DNA of 64,000 bases from Caldilineaceae bacterium (GTDB taxonomy: Bacteria; Chloroflexota; Anaerolineae; Caldilineales; Caldilineaceae). The stretch's first letter is position 1; each line of letters opens with the position of its first letter. The translations under genes were made by a program, and so were the position numbers. Below are positions 7,648 to 17,052 of this stretch, piece by piece. The notes under the pieces are model-generated. The model had not been told where the DNA came from. It worked only from the letters and a program-made list of their open reading frames with translations, and ran no database searches. The DNA lies in NCBI GenBank assembly GCA_018003515.1, contig JAGNDO010000002.1:62001-126000 (forward strand). The letters run 5' to 3'.

Positions 7648-8397
7648 TCAAAGGTGTTTGATGACCAATGTCAACACAAACCCCTCGTATTCCTGCCACC
7701 AGCCTTCAAATTTTGAAAAAGAAATACCCGTTTGGTCCACCAGATCTTGACATACCTGCACCTCCAGGGCCTGCCACCGGGGGGGCGACGACGACCGATC
7801 CGGTTGTCTTTCGGCCACCTCTGGTCGGGGAACAACCGTCACCGAACGGGTGTCCGCCCGCAACCCCATGCGCAGGGCCTTCAACACCGCTTCCTTCCCG
7901 CTCCAAATCGCCGTGATCAAAGTGTCCCGAAAGTCCGGTTCACACCCAGCGATCTGCGCCATCTCATCCGGCGTAAAAAACTGAGCCACAAAGCCCGGCT
8001 CCCGATGCTCGATCCACTCCAGATCCGCGCCTACCGCCCCAACATCCGCATCTATCACCGCACACAAACTCGTGTCCCGGCTGTGGCTTATTGACAGCGA
8101 ATGGCGAATGGCGAATGGCGAATGGCGATCATTGTGCATTTCTACTTCCGGCGCCCCATCTGCCGCTGCCACAATCGACAGATCAGCCAATGCCCAACGC
8201 TCTCCCGTCTCTCGCTCAACAACACTCTGCACCAAATGCTTCGCCGTCCACCGGCCCAACAGCCAATCCCGCCGCCGCTTCTCGAAGCGCAGTTCGGCAC
8301 ACCGGGCCAGCTCGGTCTCGCTCAACAAGCCCGGCGGCGGCGCGGCACGCAGCAAATCCGGGTGGGCGGATGTGGTTTGGATCAGGTAGTGAATCAT
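7648..8397 (-). CDS. Sfp-type 4'-phosphopantetheinyl transferase with repeat-encoded insert
   Basis: Moves the phosphopantetheine arm from CoA to carrier proteins; the neighbour synthase with three ACPs is the obvious client. The 249-residue length is typical of Sfp/PcpS. Motifs: RRRDWLLGRWTAK (41-53, P1/P1a), SISHS (102-106), VGADLEWIE (123-130, Mg-binding Asp125 and Glu127), FFTPDEM (140-146) and WSGKEAVLKAL (165-175, catalytic Glu169/Lys173). Residues about 89-100 ([12 protein letters not shown]) are encoded by a GGCGAAT tandem repeat and look inserted immediately before the conserved ISHS strand. No SD precedes the ATG; the upstream sequence is again repeat. It lies 68 bases after the synthase stop. 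Confidence 0.92.
   Translation of the reverse strand: MIHYLIQTTSAHPDLLRAAPPPGLLSETELARCAELRFEKRRRDWLLGRWTAKHLVQSVVERETGERWALADLSIVAAADGAPEVEMHNDRHSPFAIRHSLSISHSRDTSLCAVIDADVGAVGADLEWIEHREPGFVAQFFTPDEMAQIAGCEPDFRDTLITAIWSGKEAVLKALRMGLRADTRSVTVVPRPEVAERQPDRSSSPPRWQALEVQVCQDLVDQTGISFSKFEGWWQEYEGFVLTLVIKHL
8097..8129. repeat. GGCGAAT heptamer repeat inside the phosphopantetheinyl transferase gene
   Basis: More than four tandem copies of gcgaatg, in frame, encoding [10 protein letters not shown]-type residues. Confidence 0.9.
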
Positions 8398-8405
8398 GGG
8401 AATCA

Positions 8406-8467
8406 GCGAATGGCGAATGGCGAATGGCGAACATCACGAATCGCCATTTGCCATTCGCCATTCGTCT
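8406..8467. repeat. GGCGAAT heptamer inverted repeat between synthase and transferase genes
   Basis: Three gcgaatg units followed by several cgccatt units in inverse orientation form a hairpin. It fills nearly the whole gap between the synthase stop (8466) and the transferase start (8397). Confidence 0.85.
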
Positions 8468-11400
8468 AAGCCGGCATCTCAACCGTCCGATAGCCGGTCA
8501 ATTTCACATACACATTGCCCGCTTCGTCCACCACCTGGGCGTCGTAGCGGGTGCCATTTTCGATGGCCGTGACCTGGGCGTAAAGCCGCCGTCCCTCGGC
8601 CTGCGTGGGCTGGCGGAAAGCGGTGACGCTGTCGTAGCCCGCGGGCAGGGCCATGACACCCTTGGTCTTGATGCTCCACCACGCCGCGGTCTGGAAGCAG
8701 AGTTCGATCAGCCGGGGAGCCATCACCGAGGCCGCGTCCGCCGGGGCGGTGTTGGGGCCGAGATTGTCGGCCATCAACGCCACGGCGTGGCCCCCGTCCA
8801 CCGCCGCCCGTTCCATGACCTGATAGGCCGGGCCGTGGAAGAAGACCTTGTAAATTTCCTGGGCCGTGTCGGGCAACTCCACCGGCGCGGTGAAGGCCAC
8901 GGTCGGCGTCTCCAGCCCGGCGGGGGTCAACCGCACCACCGCGGCGAAGTGATCCTTGATCTGGGCGGGCAGCTCCGGCTTGGGGGCCTGGAAGATGGAC
9001 TGCACCCGCACATGGGCCAGCAGATCTGAGCCATCTGGGCTGGCGTAGCCGCTCAGCACCAGGCTGCGGGGCTGGTTGCGGTGGAACTTGAACGCCCCCA
9101 ACATCTGCACACTTTCCACCGCCGAGACAGTGTAGCCGGGAGCCAACAAAGTGGCAAACTCGGCCATGCTCTCCGTGCCCATGACCCCAGGCAACCACGC
9201 CACCCCCGGTTCAACCTGATGGTCGAAGAGGAAGGGCTGCGCCGTCGGGTCCAGAATCGTCTCCACGGTGATGCCGCCATAGAGGCTGCTGCCCGTGATG
9301 GTGCCCAACATCAGCCGCCGGGGGGCACTGGCATCCAAAACCGCCTGGGCCTTGGCCAAGTCCAACCCGCCGCTGGCGTCCGGCTCCTCTGCCATGGCGC
9401 CCAGCCGCCCGGCCACGATGATCTCCCCACGGGTCCCGCCGTAGGTTAACTCCCGGCGGATGGTGGGGACGCCTGCCTCGGCGGGCAGCATGTCCACGCC
9501 CAGGGCCGCCATGATCTGGGGCACGGAGCCCCGGGCCGCCATGCCGATGCCGCCCCAAGCGGTCCAGTCGATGGCGATGGCCCGGGTGTCGGGCCGCCAG
9601 CGGCGCATACTGCTGCTCACCTTGCACAGCAGGTCGTTGGCCGCAGAATAGTCGCTTTGGCTATGGTTGCCAAAGCGTCCGGCCACGCTGCTAAAGGCCA
9701 CGGTGGCCCCAATCGGCATGCCCGTGGCCGCCTTCAACAGGCTGAAGAAGCCGTCGGCCTTCACATCAAAAACCAGATTGAAAATGCGAGGCTCCTTCTT
9801 GGGCAGGGGGGCGTCGATGATCACACCGCCGGCGTGGAGCAGCACATCAATGCGCCCGTGGGCTGCTCGGATCTCGTCCACGACCGCGTTCACCGCGGCC
9901 TGATCCATCAGGTCCACGCTGTGATAATAGGCCGTGCCGCCAGCGGCTTCCACGGTCTCAATGGCCCGCAGCGCCGCCTCGGAGCGCTCCACGGCCATGA
10001 TCATCTTGTCGATGATCACCGGGGTGGGCCGCTCGCCCTTGGCCTTGACTTCGTCCATAAACTTGCGCTTCAATCCATCTACGTCCGTGCGGAAGAGGCG
10101 CACATTCTCGTCGTCTCGGGCCGGGGCCTGGACCAGATCCAACAGATAGAAGCTACCCTGGCTGGCCACGGCCAAGTCGGTGACGATGGCGCTGGTAATG
10201 CCCCCCGCCGCGCCGGTGACCACGAAGACGCTTTCCTTGTTCAACACCATGCCGGGCTGACCGTCCGCCGCAGACCGCTCCTCGAAGGAGACGGTGATGC
10301 GTCCGCCGTTGCTATAGCCGACCTCCACCACGCCGGGGTCGGTGAGGGTTTCGGCGATCAGCAGGTCAGCGGGGTCGGCGGTCTTGCGGCTGATCTCGAA
10401 GTCCACGGCCTTGACGGTCACATCCGGGCGTTCCCGCTTAAAGGCTTTGGTGAAGCCGACCACAGCGCCGCCCAGGGGCGCTGTGGCCCCTTCGGCGTTG
10501 TAGCCATGCTGTCCGCCCAACCGGGTGGCGGAGACCAGGAAGCTCCCAGCTTTGTCCACCACATCGTAAAGGGTGCGCATGGTCAGGAAGAGGTTCTTGG
10601 TGCGCAGCCGGTTCAGCTCCCGCCACTGGGCCAGATCCATCTCCTCCAACTCCGGCTCCACATCCAAAGCGGGCAGCCAATAGACGCCGGTGATGGGGCC
10701 ATCGGCCAGCCAGGCGGCCAGGGTGGCCTCCAACTCCTCAGCGGTGGGCGCACCGTCCAACTGCAATACGGTTGCGCCCCGCTTCTCGAGCCGGGCGACC
10801 AGGGCCTTGCCCACGCCGCCGGCGTCCATCATCACGATCACCCGGCTACCCTCACCCAGGTTGACCCCCGTGGACTTGCACAGATCCAGGCCGGGCCGAA
10901 CGACCGCCACGGGGACTCGCCGGGGCATGGCGTCCGCGTCGGCCAGGGTGCCGATTGTTTTCGGGGATTGGGGATTGGGGATTGGGGAGTGGGCGGTTGG
11001 TTGATTGGTTGATTGGTTGATTGGTTCAGCACCACCCCGATCCCCAATCCCCAATCCCTGGTCCCCAATCCCCAACTCCGGCCGCATGGTGTGGACGAAG
11101 CCCACCACTGCGCCCAAAGTCGGGTAATCCCGCAGACTCAGCCCGTCCACGACAGGAATGTCGAAGGCTTCCCGCACGGCTTGGAAGGTCTCGGCCTGTT
11201 TCACCGTGTCGATGCCCAGGTCGGCTTCCATGTCCAGGTCCATGTCCAGCATGTCGCTGGGGTAGCCGGTCTTGGCCGCCACGATGGCGATGATCTTGTC
11301 TTCGACTGGGGAGTGGGGAGTGGGGAGTGGGGAGTGGGTGGTTGGTTGATTGGTTGATTGGTTGATTGGTTCAGCACCACCCCGATCCCCAATCCCCAAG

Positions 11401-14400
11401 TCCGGTCGCATCTTGTGGACGAAGCCCACCACCGCGCCCAAAGTCGGGTAATCCCGCAAGCTCAAGCCTTCCACTACGGGGATGTCGAAGGCTTCCCGCA
11501 CAGCCTGGAAAGTCTCGGCCTGTTTCACTGTGTCGATGCCCAGGTCGGCTTCCATGTCCAGGTCCATGTCCAGCATGTCGCTGGGGTAACCGGTCTTGGC
11601 GGCGACGATGGCGATGATTTTGTCGGCCACGGGATTGGTTGATTGGTTGATTGGTTGATTGGTTGACTCGGCGATTGGAAGAGTGGGCGATTGGGCAATT
11701 GGCGCAGACGGCTCCTTGTCTCCTTGTCTCCCGGTCTCCTTGTCTCCGACCAACTCAGGCCGCATCTTGTGGACGAAGCCCACCACTGCGCCCAAAGTCG
11801 GGTAATCCCGCAAGCTCAAGCCTTCCACCACAGGGATGTCGAAGGCTTCCCGCACGGCCTGGAAGGTCTCGGCCTGCTTCACGGTGTCGATGCCCAGGTC
11901 GGCTTCTAGATCCAGATCCATGTCCAGCATGTCGCTAGGGTAGCCGGTTTTGGCGGCGACGATGGAGAGGACTTTGCCTTCGACCGGGGATTGGGGAGTG
12001 GGGATTGGGAGATTGGGAGATTGGGAGATTGGCGCGCTCGCCGGCGCAACCGGCGCGGGGGCCGGGGCGGGCGCAGGTTTTGGCACAACCGGTGCGGGTT
12101 GAGCCACTGGCGCGGGCATGGGTTTTGGCGCAGGGGCCGGGATGGGCTTGGGCGCGGGGGCGCTCACAGGCGACGGCGCAGGCATGCGCATGGCCGCCAC
12201 CCCTAATCCCTGATCCCCAATCCCCAATCCCCGATCCCCCGGCGCGGCGGCGCGGACCAGGGGGCCGGTGCCGTATCGCCATGAACTGCTGATGGGCTCT
12301 CGGCCCGGCGTGCCGTTGGCGACGATGCGCAGAACCCGCTTCACCACTTCGGTTTCGGCGTGGTCCAGGCCGGAGAGGTCGGCCAGCCAGCGGCGATATT
12401 GGGATTTGTTGTCCGTGCGATCCAGGTTGCCGGGGATGCGCCGGACCAAGGTCATGCTGATCTGGGAGCCGAAACCGGCGGCCAGATGCAGGGCATACTG
12501 GACGGGGTAGCGTCCGCCCCGGCTCAGGGTGAGCGGACCCAACTCCGGGTCGATCTCTTTGAAGTTGGGGACCGGGGGCACGATGCCATATTCCAGAATC
12601 TTGACGGCGATCACATCCTCGATGCCCACGCCCATGGGGTGGCCGGTGAAGCCCTTGGTGTTGGCCATGATCAGATCGTTGGCCGCCTCCCCAAAGGTGC
12701 GGCGCAGGGCGGTGACCTCGGCGGAGGCGCTGCCGCCCCGGGCCGGGGTGAAGGTCTCGTGGCTCATGAAGACGGTCTGCCCGGCCATGCTGTGCCGGTT
12801 GACGCCAAAACGCCGCTCCGCCGCGGTGACCAGGTTGTCCATGACCAGAGAGATATGCTCCACATCCAGCCGGGTGCCGTGGAAGGCGCTGTTGGCGGTC
12901 TCGCTGCTCAGGACTTCGACGATGCCCCGCATGCCCCGCTCTCGCACTGTGTCTTCGCTTTCCACCACCAACCCGCACGCCCCCATGCCCAGAATTGTGC
13001 CGTGACGGCGGCGATCAAAGGGCAGGGCGGCTTCGTCCACCCGGTCGTCCGTGGCCACCGCGCCCACGGCCAAAAAGCCGGAACCCACCCATTCCATCAG
13101 ATGCTCGCTGGTGACATTGTCCGCGCCGATCACGATCACCCGGCGGCACCGGCCACTGCGGATCCAATCTTCGGCCACGGCCACGCCCTGGGCCGTGCTG
13201 GCACAGGCGGCGTTGACATGGGTATTTGGCCCGCGAGCGCCGATGTATTCGGCAAATTGGCTGTGGCCCATAGCCAAGATGCGGAAGAGGAAGCGGCGGT
13301 CAAAAATGTACGGCTCCCGCTCCATCTGCTCCTTCATGTCGGCAATGCGCCGGGTGATCTCCTGCAAGGTGACCGGGTCGGTCGTGTAGCGGCGCAGATC
13401 TTCAAGGGTCTCCAGGTGGCTGACCTTGTTTTGCCAGCCATAGTAGCGGCTGAACTCATCGGCGAAGCGGTCGCCGCCGGGGAAGGCGCTGGCAAAGATC
13501 ACGCCGGTCTCGTCCCGCAGGGCCGGGGGCAGCAGCCAGCGGTCGGGCAAAAAGGTGCCCTTGCTGGTGGTGCGATAGGTCTGTACCAGGGGGATGCCCG
13601 CCTCCCGCAGGGCGTCCAGACCCGCGGCCATGGCCAGTTGGGTGGTGGTGTCCAGGGCCTCGACCAGCTTGACCGGGACGCCGTACTCTTCGGTCAAATC
13701 AAAGGAGCCGCCCCGGCCGGCCAGCTTAATCACCTCGCTGGTGTCGCTGATGATCTCGAAGCTGCCGCCGCCATCTGCGGCCTTGACCAGCCGGGTGATG
13801 TTCTTGTTGGCCATGCCCTTGCGGAAGCGTTCGGGGATCAGGTCCACGAACTGTTCGCCCCGCAAAATGCGCATGGCGTTGTCCGGGTCCATCACCGCCT
13901 TCTCCGCGCCGGGCAAGCCCAGCCCCGTGCCGGAGATGACGATGGAGCCGGCGGGGGCGTCGTTTCTGTCGAATGGCGAATGGCGAACGGCGGATGGCGA
14001 GGGCGCGGCGGCCATTTGTTGCAAGGCTTGGGCCAAAAGTTGGGTCAAATCCGGTGTAGACATAGTTGTTTCCTCAGAAGATACAATAACTTGTTGCGTG
14101 TCCCGTGTTACGTGGGCATCGGCGACCAACCCGCCATTCGCCATTCGCCATTCGCCATTCACCCCATACCCCGCGGCATACAGCCCGCACAAGGCATGGT
14201 TGAACGAGGCGATCTCTCCGGTCTTGGGGTGGTTGGTGAAGAGAGACCAGACGTCGGGCTTGCTGCCCAGCACGTCGTCGGTGAAACCCTTGAGCGCCTT
14301 TTTGGGGCCGACCTCCACGAACATGCGCACGCCCTGCTCGTAGAGGGTCTCCAAGCCCTTCACCCACTGCACCGGGGAGGCGATCTGAAGCTCAAGAATG

Positions 14401-16943
14401 TCCTTGATCCCCTCAACCGTGGTGGGATAGAGATTCCCGGTGACGTTGGCGACCAGGGGCAGGTGGGGTTGGCGGATGCTCAGCCGATCCAGCACTTTTC
14501 GCAGGGGTCCGCTGGCCGGGGCCACGATCTTGGTGTGGAAGGCGTGGCTGACCGGGATGCGCATGGCCTGGAAGCCCAGGGCCGTGAAGCGGTCGATGGC
14601 CTCCTTCACCGCGGCGCTGGCCCCGCCCACCACCGCCTGATGGGTGCTGTTGATGTTGGCGGCCACCACATAGCCGTCCACCTGGACCAGGGTTTCCTGG
14701 ATCACGCCGATGGGGGCCATGACCGCGGCCATCCAGCCGTTGTCGGCCATGCTCACCTTGGTCATCTCCGCACCCCGGGCCGCGGACGCCTCCAAGGCGT
14801 GGGCGAAGGGCATGATATCCGCCGCGATCAGCGCGCCGTATTCGCCCAACGAGTGACCCATGACCATGTCCGGGGCAAAGCCATATTCGCCCAACAATTT
14901 GTAAAGGGCCGTGTCCACGGTCAACATGGCCGGCTGGGTGATGGCGGTCTGCATCAGGTCCAGCTCGGCCTTCTGCATGGCCGCGGGGTCGTCCGCGTCC
15001 ACAAAGATATAGCTGGTCAAGGGCTTGCCCAGGATGGGGGTCATCACCGCGTCGGCCTCGTCAAAAACCTGCTTGACCCCGGGGTTGAGGGCGGCCAACT
15101 GGCGGCCCATGTTGGTATATTGGCTGCCCTGGCCGGGGAAGAGAAAGGCGACCTTGCCCGGCTTGGGTCCGCTGCCCCGGAAGATGCCCTGGCCCTGCAA
15201 CGCCCGCCAAGCCTGGGGATTGTCGAAACCCAGCGCCTTGCGGGCCTTGCCCAGCTTCTCCATCAACTCAGCGTGATCCCCAAAATCGATCACCAGCCGC
15301 TCGGCGGCCCGCAGATCAACCTGATCCGGCACAGCCAACGAGGGCGTCCACCCCGCCTCGGCCTTGCGGAAGGCGTCGTCCAGCCGCTCTTTCAGCCCAG
15401 TCGGGCTGTCCGCGCCCAGGGCGAGGATGCCCCGCAACGGAGTTTTTGTTGATTTGTTGATTTGTTGATTTGTTGATGGGGGGGTTGACGCAGATAAATC
15501 AACCAATCCACCAATCAACGAATCCCGCTCCCGCAACCCCGGCACATGCTCTTCGATCACCAGATGGAAATTCGTGCCGCCGAAGCCGTAGGCGCTGACC
15601 CCGGCCCGGCGGGGCGTGCCGTTGGCAGGCCATGCCTCGGCCTGATGGATCAGGCGGAAGGGGGAGTTGGCGAAGTCAGCGTTGGGGTTGGGCTTTTCCG
15701 AGTTGAGGGTGGGGGGCAGAATCTTGTGGTGGATGGCAAAGACGGCCTTGAGCAGACCGGCCGCGCCGGCCCCAGCCTTGAGGTGCCCAATATTGCCCTT
15801 GGCAGATCCCAGTCCGATGCTATGTTTGGCCGCGCTGCCGAAGACCTTGGTCAGGCTCTCCAACTCCACCACATCGCCCACTTTTGTGCTGGTGCCGTGG
15901 GCCTCGATCAAGGTAGCGGACGCCGGGTCCAGCCCGGCGTTCTCCCAGGCCCGGCTGGCCGCCAGGATCTGGCCGACCGGGTTGGGGGCGGTGATGCCCT
16001 TGCCCTTGCCATCGCTGGAGCCGCCCACGCCCCGGATCACGGCGTAGATCTTGTCCCCGTCCCGCTCGGCATCCGCCAGCCGCTTGAGCAGGAAGGCCCC
16101 GGCCCCCTCGCCCATGACAAAGCCGTCGGCCCCATCCCCAAAGGGACGGCTGCCCGTGGCAGAGAGGGCGCCGATTTTGCAGAACTTGACAAAGACCTCC
16201 GGCCCCATGTTGCGGTCCACGCCCCCGGCAATCACTGCGTCCACATGATGCTCGGTCAGCATCTCCACCGCGGCGTTGATGGCCGCGAAGCTGGAGGCGC
16301 AGGCAGCGTCGGTGATGAAGTTGGGACCGCGCAGGTTGAGTACGTTGGCCACCCGGCCCGACACAATGTTGGGCAACTCACCGGGCATGGTGTCCTCGGT
16401 GATCTGGGGCAGCCAGTTGTCAAAGCGCTCGTGCCACTTGGCCAGAATCGTCTCTTGCACGCCTTGGGGCAGGTGGGCAAACTCACTGACTTCGGTCAAA
16501 AGCTGGGCGAATTCGGGAAACTTGATGCGCAGGGTGGTCATATACGTATACTCGCCACCCATGGCCGTGCCCAGGATCACCCCAGTGCGTTCCGTGTTCA
16601 GGGGACGGTCAGGATAGCCGTAGTCGGCCAGGGCCTCGGCGGCGATGGTCACCGCCCACTTCTGGCTAGGGTCCATGGCGTCCGCCACCCGGGGCGGGAT
16701 GCGATATTTCTTCCAGTCGAACTCATAGCCCCGCACCCAGCCGCCGATCTTGCTGTACGTCTTGTCCGGCGCGGCCGGGTCCGCATCATAATACAACGCC
16801 GGGTCCCAGCGCTCGGCCGGAATCTCGGAAATGCTATAGCGTTTGTTGACGATATTCTGCCAATAAGCCGGGGCATTGGGGGCATCGGGCAGGATCGCCC
16901 CCACGCCCACAATAGCAACGGCTCGGTCGATGGTGGAATTCAT
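8466..16943 (-). CDS. Giant PfaA-like iterative synthase, KS-AT-KS-ACP-ACP-ACP-KR-DH (2825 residues)
   Basis: Builds a lipid or polyketide chain from malonyl-CoA. Domains in order: KS1 (8-465; Cys215, His349, His387); AT (598-890; Ser698 in GHSLG; the HAFH motif at 800-803 indicates malonyl); KS2 (1000-1505; Cys1247, His1435, divergent SHETFTP at 1394-1400); a Pro/Ala-rich linker; ACPs at about 1653-1728, 1771-1847 and 1879-1955; a pseudo-Rossmann plus KR half (2035-2500; TGAAGG, Tyr2432, Asn2436); and a hotdog DH (2560-2825; His2575 in [18 protein letters not shown] at 2703). There is no enoyl reductase or thioesterase. In each ACP the attachment site reads LGIDTV: Thr1687, Thr1805 and Thr1913 replace Ser. 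Linkers at 484-500, 925-1000 and between ACPs are encoded by tandem repeats. An internal ATG at 14063 with an SD may start a second protein. The order resembles PUFA/secondary-lipid synthases; the product is unknown. Confidence 0.9.
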   Translation of the reverse strand: MNSTIDRAVAIVGVGAILPDAPNAPAYWQNIVNKRYSISEIPAERWDPALYYDADPAAPDKTYSKIGGWVRGYEFDWKKYRIPPRVADAMDPSQKWAVTIAAEALADYGYPDRPLNTERTGVILGTAMGGEYTYMTTLRIKFPEFAQLLTEVSEFAHLPQGVQETILAKWHERFDNWLPQITEDTMPGELPNIVSGRVANVLNLRGPNFITDAACASSFAAINAAVEMLTEHHVDAVIAGGVDRNMGPEVFVKFCKIGALSATGSRPFGDGADGFVMGEGAGAFLLKRLADAERDGDKIYAVIRGVGGSSDGKGKGITAPNPVGQILAASRAWENAGLDPASATLIEAHGTSTKVGDVVELESLTKVFGSAAKHSIGLGSAKGNIGHLKAGAGAAGLLKAVFAIHHKILPPTLNSEKPNPNADFANSPFRLIHQAEAWPANGTPRRAGVSAYGFGGTNFHLVIEEHVPGLRERDSLIGGLVDLSASTPPSTNQQINKSTKTPLRGILALGADSPTGLKERLDDAFRKAEAGWTPSLAVPDQVDLRAAERLVIDFGDHAELMEKLGKARKALGFDNPQAWRALQGQGIFRGSGPKPGKVAFLFPGQGSQYTNMGRQLAALNPGVKQVFDEADAVMTPILGKPLTSYIFVDADDPAAMQKAELDLMQTAITQPAMLTVDTALYKLLGEYGFAPDMVMGHSLGEYGALIAADIMPFAHALEASAARGAEMTKVSMADNGWMAAVMAPIGVIQETLVQVDGYVVAANINSTHQAVVGGASAAVKEAIDRFTALGFQAMRIPVSHAFHTKIVAPASGPLRKVLDRLSIRQPHLPLVANVTGNLYPTTVEGIKDILELQIASPVQWVKGLETLYEQGVRMFVEVGPKKALKGFTDDVLGSKPDVWSLFTNHPKTGEIASFNHALCGLYAAGYGVNGEWRMANGGLVADAHVTRDTQQVIVSSEETTMSTPDLTQLLAQALQQMAAAPSPSAVRHSPFDRNDAPAGSIVISGTGLGLPGAEKAVMDPDNAMRILRGEQFVDLIPERFRKGMANKNITRLVKAADGGGSFEIISDTSEVIKLAGRGGSFDLTEEYGVPVKLVEALDTTTQLAMAAGLDALREAGIPLVQTYRTTSKGTFLPDRWLLPPALRDETGVIFASAFPGGDRFADEFSRYYGWQNKVSHLETLEDLRRYTTDPVTLQEITRRIADMKEQMEREPYIFDRRFLFRILAMGHSQFAEYIGARGPNTHVNAACASTAQGVAVAEDWIRSGRCRRVIVIGADNVTSEHLMEWVGSGFLAVGAVATDDRVDEAALPFDRRRHGTILGMGACGLVVESEDTVRERGMRGIVEVLSSETANSAFHGTRLDVEHISLVMDNLVTAAERRFGVNRHSMAGQTVFMSHETFTPARGGSASAEVTALRRTFGEAANDLIMANTKGFTGHPMGVGIEDVIAVKILEYGIVPPVPNFKEIDPELGPLTLSRGGRYPVQYALHLAAGFGSQISMTLVRRIPGNLDRTDNKSQYRRWLADLSGLDHAETEVVKRVLRIVANGTPGREPISSSWRYGTGPLVRAAAPGDRGLGIGDQGLGVAAMRMPAPSPVSAPAPKPIPAPAPKPMPAPVAQPAPVVPKPAPAPAPAPVAPASAPISQSPNLPIPTPQSPVEGKVLSIVAAKTGYPSDMLDMDLDLEADLGIDTVKQAETFQAVREAFDIPVVEGLSLRDYPTLGAVVGFVHKMRPELVGDKETGRQGDKEPSAPIAQSPTLPIAESTNQPINQSTNPVADKIIAIVAAKTGYPSDMLDMDLDMEADLGIDTVKQAETFQAVREAFDIPVVEGLSLRDYPTLGAVVGFVHKMRPDLGIGDRGGAEPINQSTNQPTTHSPLPTPHSPVEDKIIAIVAAKTGYPSDMLDMDLDMEADLGIDTVKQAETFQAVREAFDIPVVDGLSLRDYPTLGAVVGFVHTMRPELGIGDQGLGIGDRGGAEPINQSTNQPTAHSPIPNPQSPKTIGTLADADAMPRRVPVAVVRPGLDLCKSTGVNLGEGSRVIVMMDAGGVGKALVARLEKRGATVLQLDGAPTAEELEATLAAWLADGPITGVYWLPALDVEPELEEMDLAQWRELNRLRTKNLFLTMRTLYDVVDKAGSFLVSATRLGGQHGYNAEGATAPLGGAVVGFTKAFKRERPDVTVKAVDFEISRKTADPADLLIAETLTDPGVVEVGYSNGGRITVSFEERSAADGQPGMVLNKESVFVVTGAAGGITSAIVTDLAVASQGSFYLLDLVQAPARDDENVRLFRTDVDGLKRKFMDEVKAKGERPTPVIIDKMIMAVERSEAALRAIETVEAAGGTAYYHSVDLMDQAAVNAVVDEIRAAHGRIDVLLHAGGVIIDAPLPKKEPRIFNLVFDVKADGFFSLLKAATGMPIGATVAFSSVAGRFGNHSQSDYSAANDLLCKVSSSMRRWRPDTRAIAIDWTAWGGIGMAARGSVPQIMAALGVDMLPAEAGVPTIRRELTYGGTRGEIIVAGRLGAMAEEPDASGGLDLAKAQAVLDASAPRRLMLGTITGSSLYGGITVETILDPTAQPFLFDHQVEPGVAWLPGVMGTESMAEFATLLAPGYTVSAVESVQMLGAFKFHRNQPRSLVLSGYASPDGSDLLAHVRVQSIFQAPKPELPAQIKDHFAAVVRLTPAGLETPTVAFTAPVELPDTAQEIYKVFFHGPAYQVMERAAVDGGHAVALMADNLGPNTAPADAASVMAPRLIELCFQTAAWWSIKTKGVMALPAGYDSVTAFRQPTQAEGRRLYAQVTAIENGTRYDAQVVDEAGNVYVKLTGYRTVEMPA
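10960..11073. repeat. ATTGGGG and TTGATTGG tandem repeats in the ACP3-KR linker
   Basis: In-frame arrays of ggattgg units, then ttgattgg units, then the inverse ccccaat units. They encode linker residues of the type NQSTNQP and PIPNPQSP (about residues 1957-1996). Confidence 0.9.
11308..11400. repeat. Tandem repeats in the ACP2-ACP3 linker
   Basis: gggagtg heptamers, three and a half ttgattgg octamers and ccccaat units, in frame, encoding about residues 1848-1879 of the synthase. Confidence 0.9.
11633..11700. repeat. Tandem repeats in the ACP1-ACP2 linker
   Basis: About four ttgattgg octamers plus gattggg-like units, in frame, encoding about residues 1748-1771 of the synthase. Confidence 0.88.
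11988..12240. repeat. Repeats and Pro/Ala codon run in the KS2-ACP1 linker
   Basis: ATTGGGG/gattggga heptamers at both ends (11988-12035 and 12203-12240) enclose a GC-rich stretch that encodes alternating PAPAPKP residues, a long flexible tether before the first ACP. Confidence 0.85.
13971..14160. repeat. GGCGAAT repeats flanking the internal start in the AT-KS2 linker
   Basis: Two in-frame arrays, 13971-14000 and 14132-14160, encode SAVRHSPF and NGEWRMANG. They bracket the internal start codon at 14063. Confidence 0.85.
14061..14075 (-). promoter_or_regulatory. Internal ribosome binding site and start codon inside the synthase gene
   Basis: GAGGA (14075-14071), seven bases, then ATG (14063-14061) starting [14 protein letters not shown]. 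Translation from here would give a separate 1865-residue KS2-ACP3-KR-DH protein. The codons just upstream look like former intergenic DNA (heptamer repeat, then cacgtaacacgggacacgca). Confidence 0.55.
15447..15482. repeat. TTGATTTG octamer repeat in the KS1-AT linker
   Basis: Three to four in-frame ttgatttg units encoding [10 protein letters not shown] (residues 490-499 of the synthase). Confidence 0.8.
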
Positions 16944-16969
16944 GGGTGGGTGAATCTCCTTCCTGGGAA

Positions 16970-17050
16970 ATATCGTGTATCGTGTATCGAGTATTTTTTA
17001 GCATGGTCTTGATCCCACGCTAAAAATACACGATACACGATACACGATAA
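16970..17050. repeat. CGTGTAT heptamer inverted repeat between dehydrogenase and synthase genes
   Basis: cgtgtat units near 16972-16990 pair with atacacg units at 17021-17048, giving a hairpin of about 25 bp in the 110-base gap upstream of the synthase. It may also affect read-through or processing of the polycistronic RNA. Confidence 0.75.
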
Positions 17051-17052
17051 AT

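Noticed and set aside
5946-7661. 571-codon plus-strand frame opposite the carboxyltransferase
   Set aside because: Antisense shadow; its first and last residues are translated heptamer repeats.
5950-8467. CRISPR-like arrays in the carboxylase region
   Set aside because: Units are 7-8 bp and contiguous, without unique spacers; they are tandem repeats.
12360-15452. 1030-codon plus-strand frame opposite the synthase
   Set aside because: Long only because the complementary strand of GC-rich coding DNA rarely has stops; composition rich in His, Gly and Gln, no domains.
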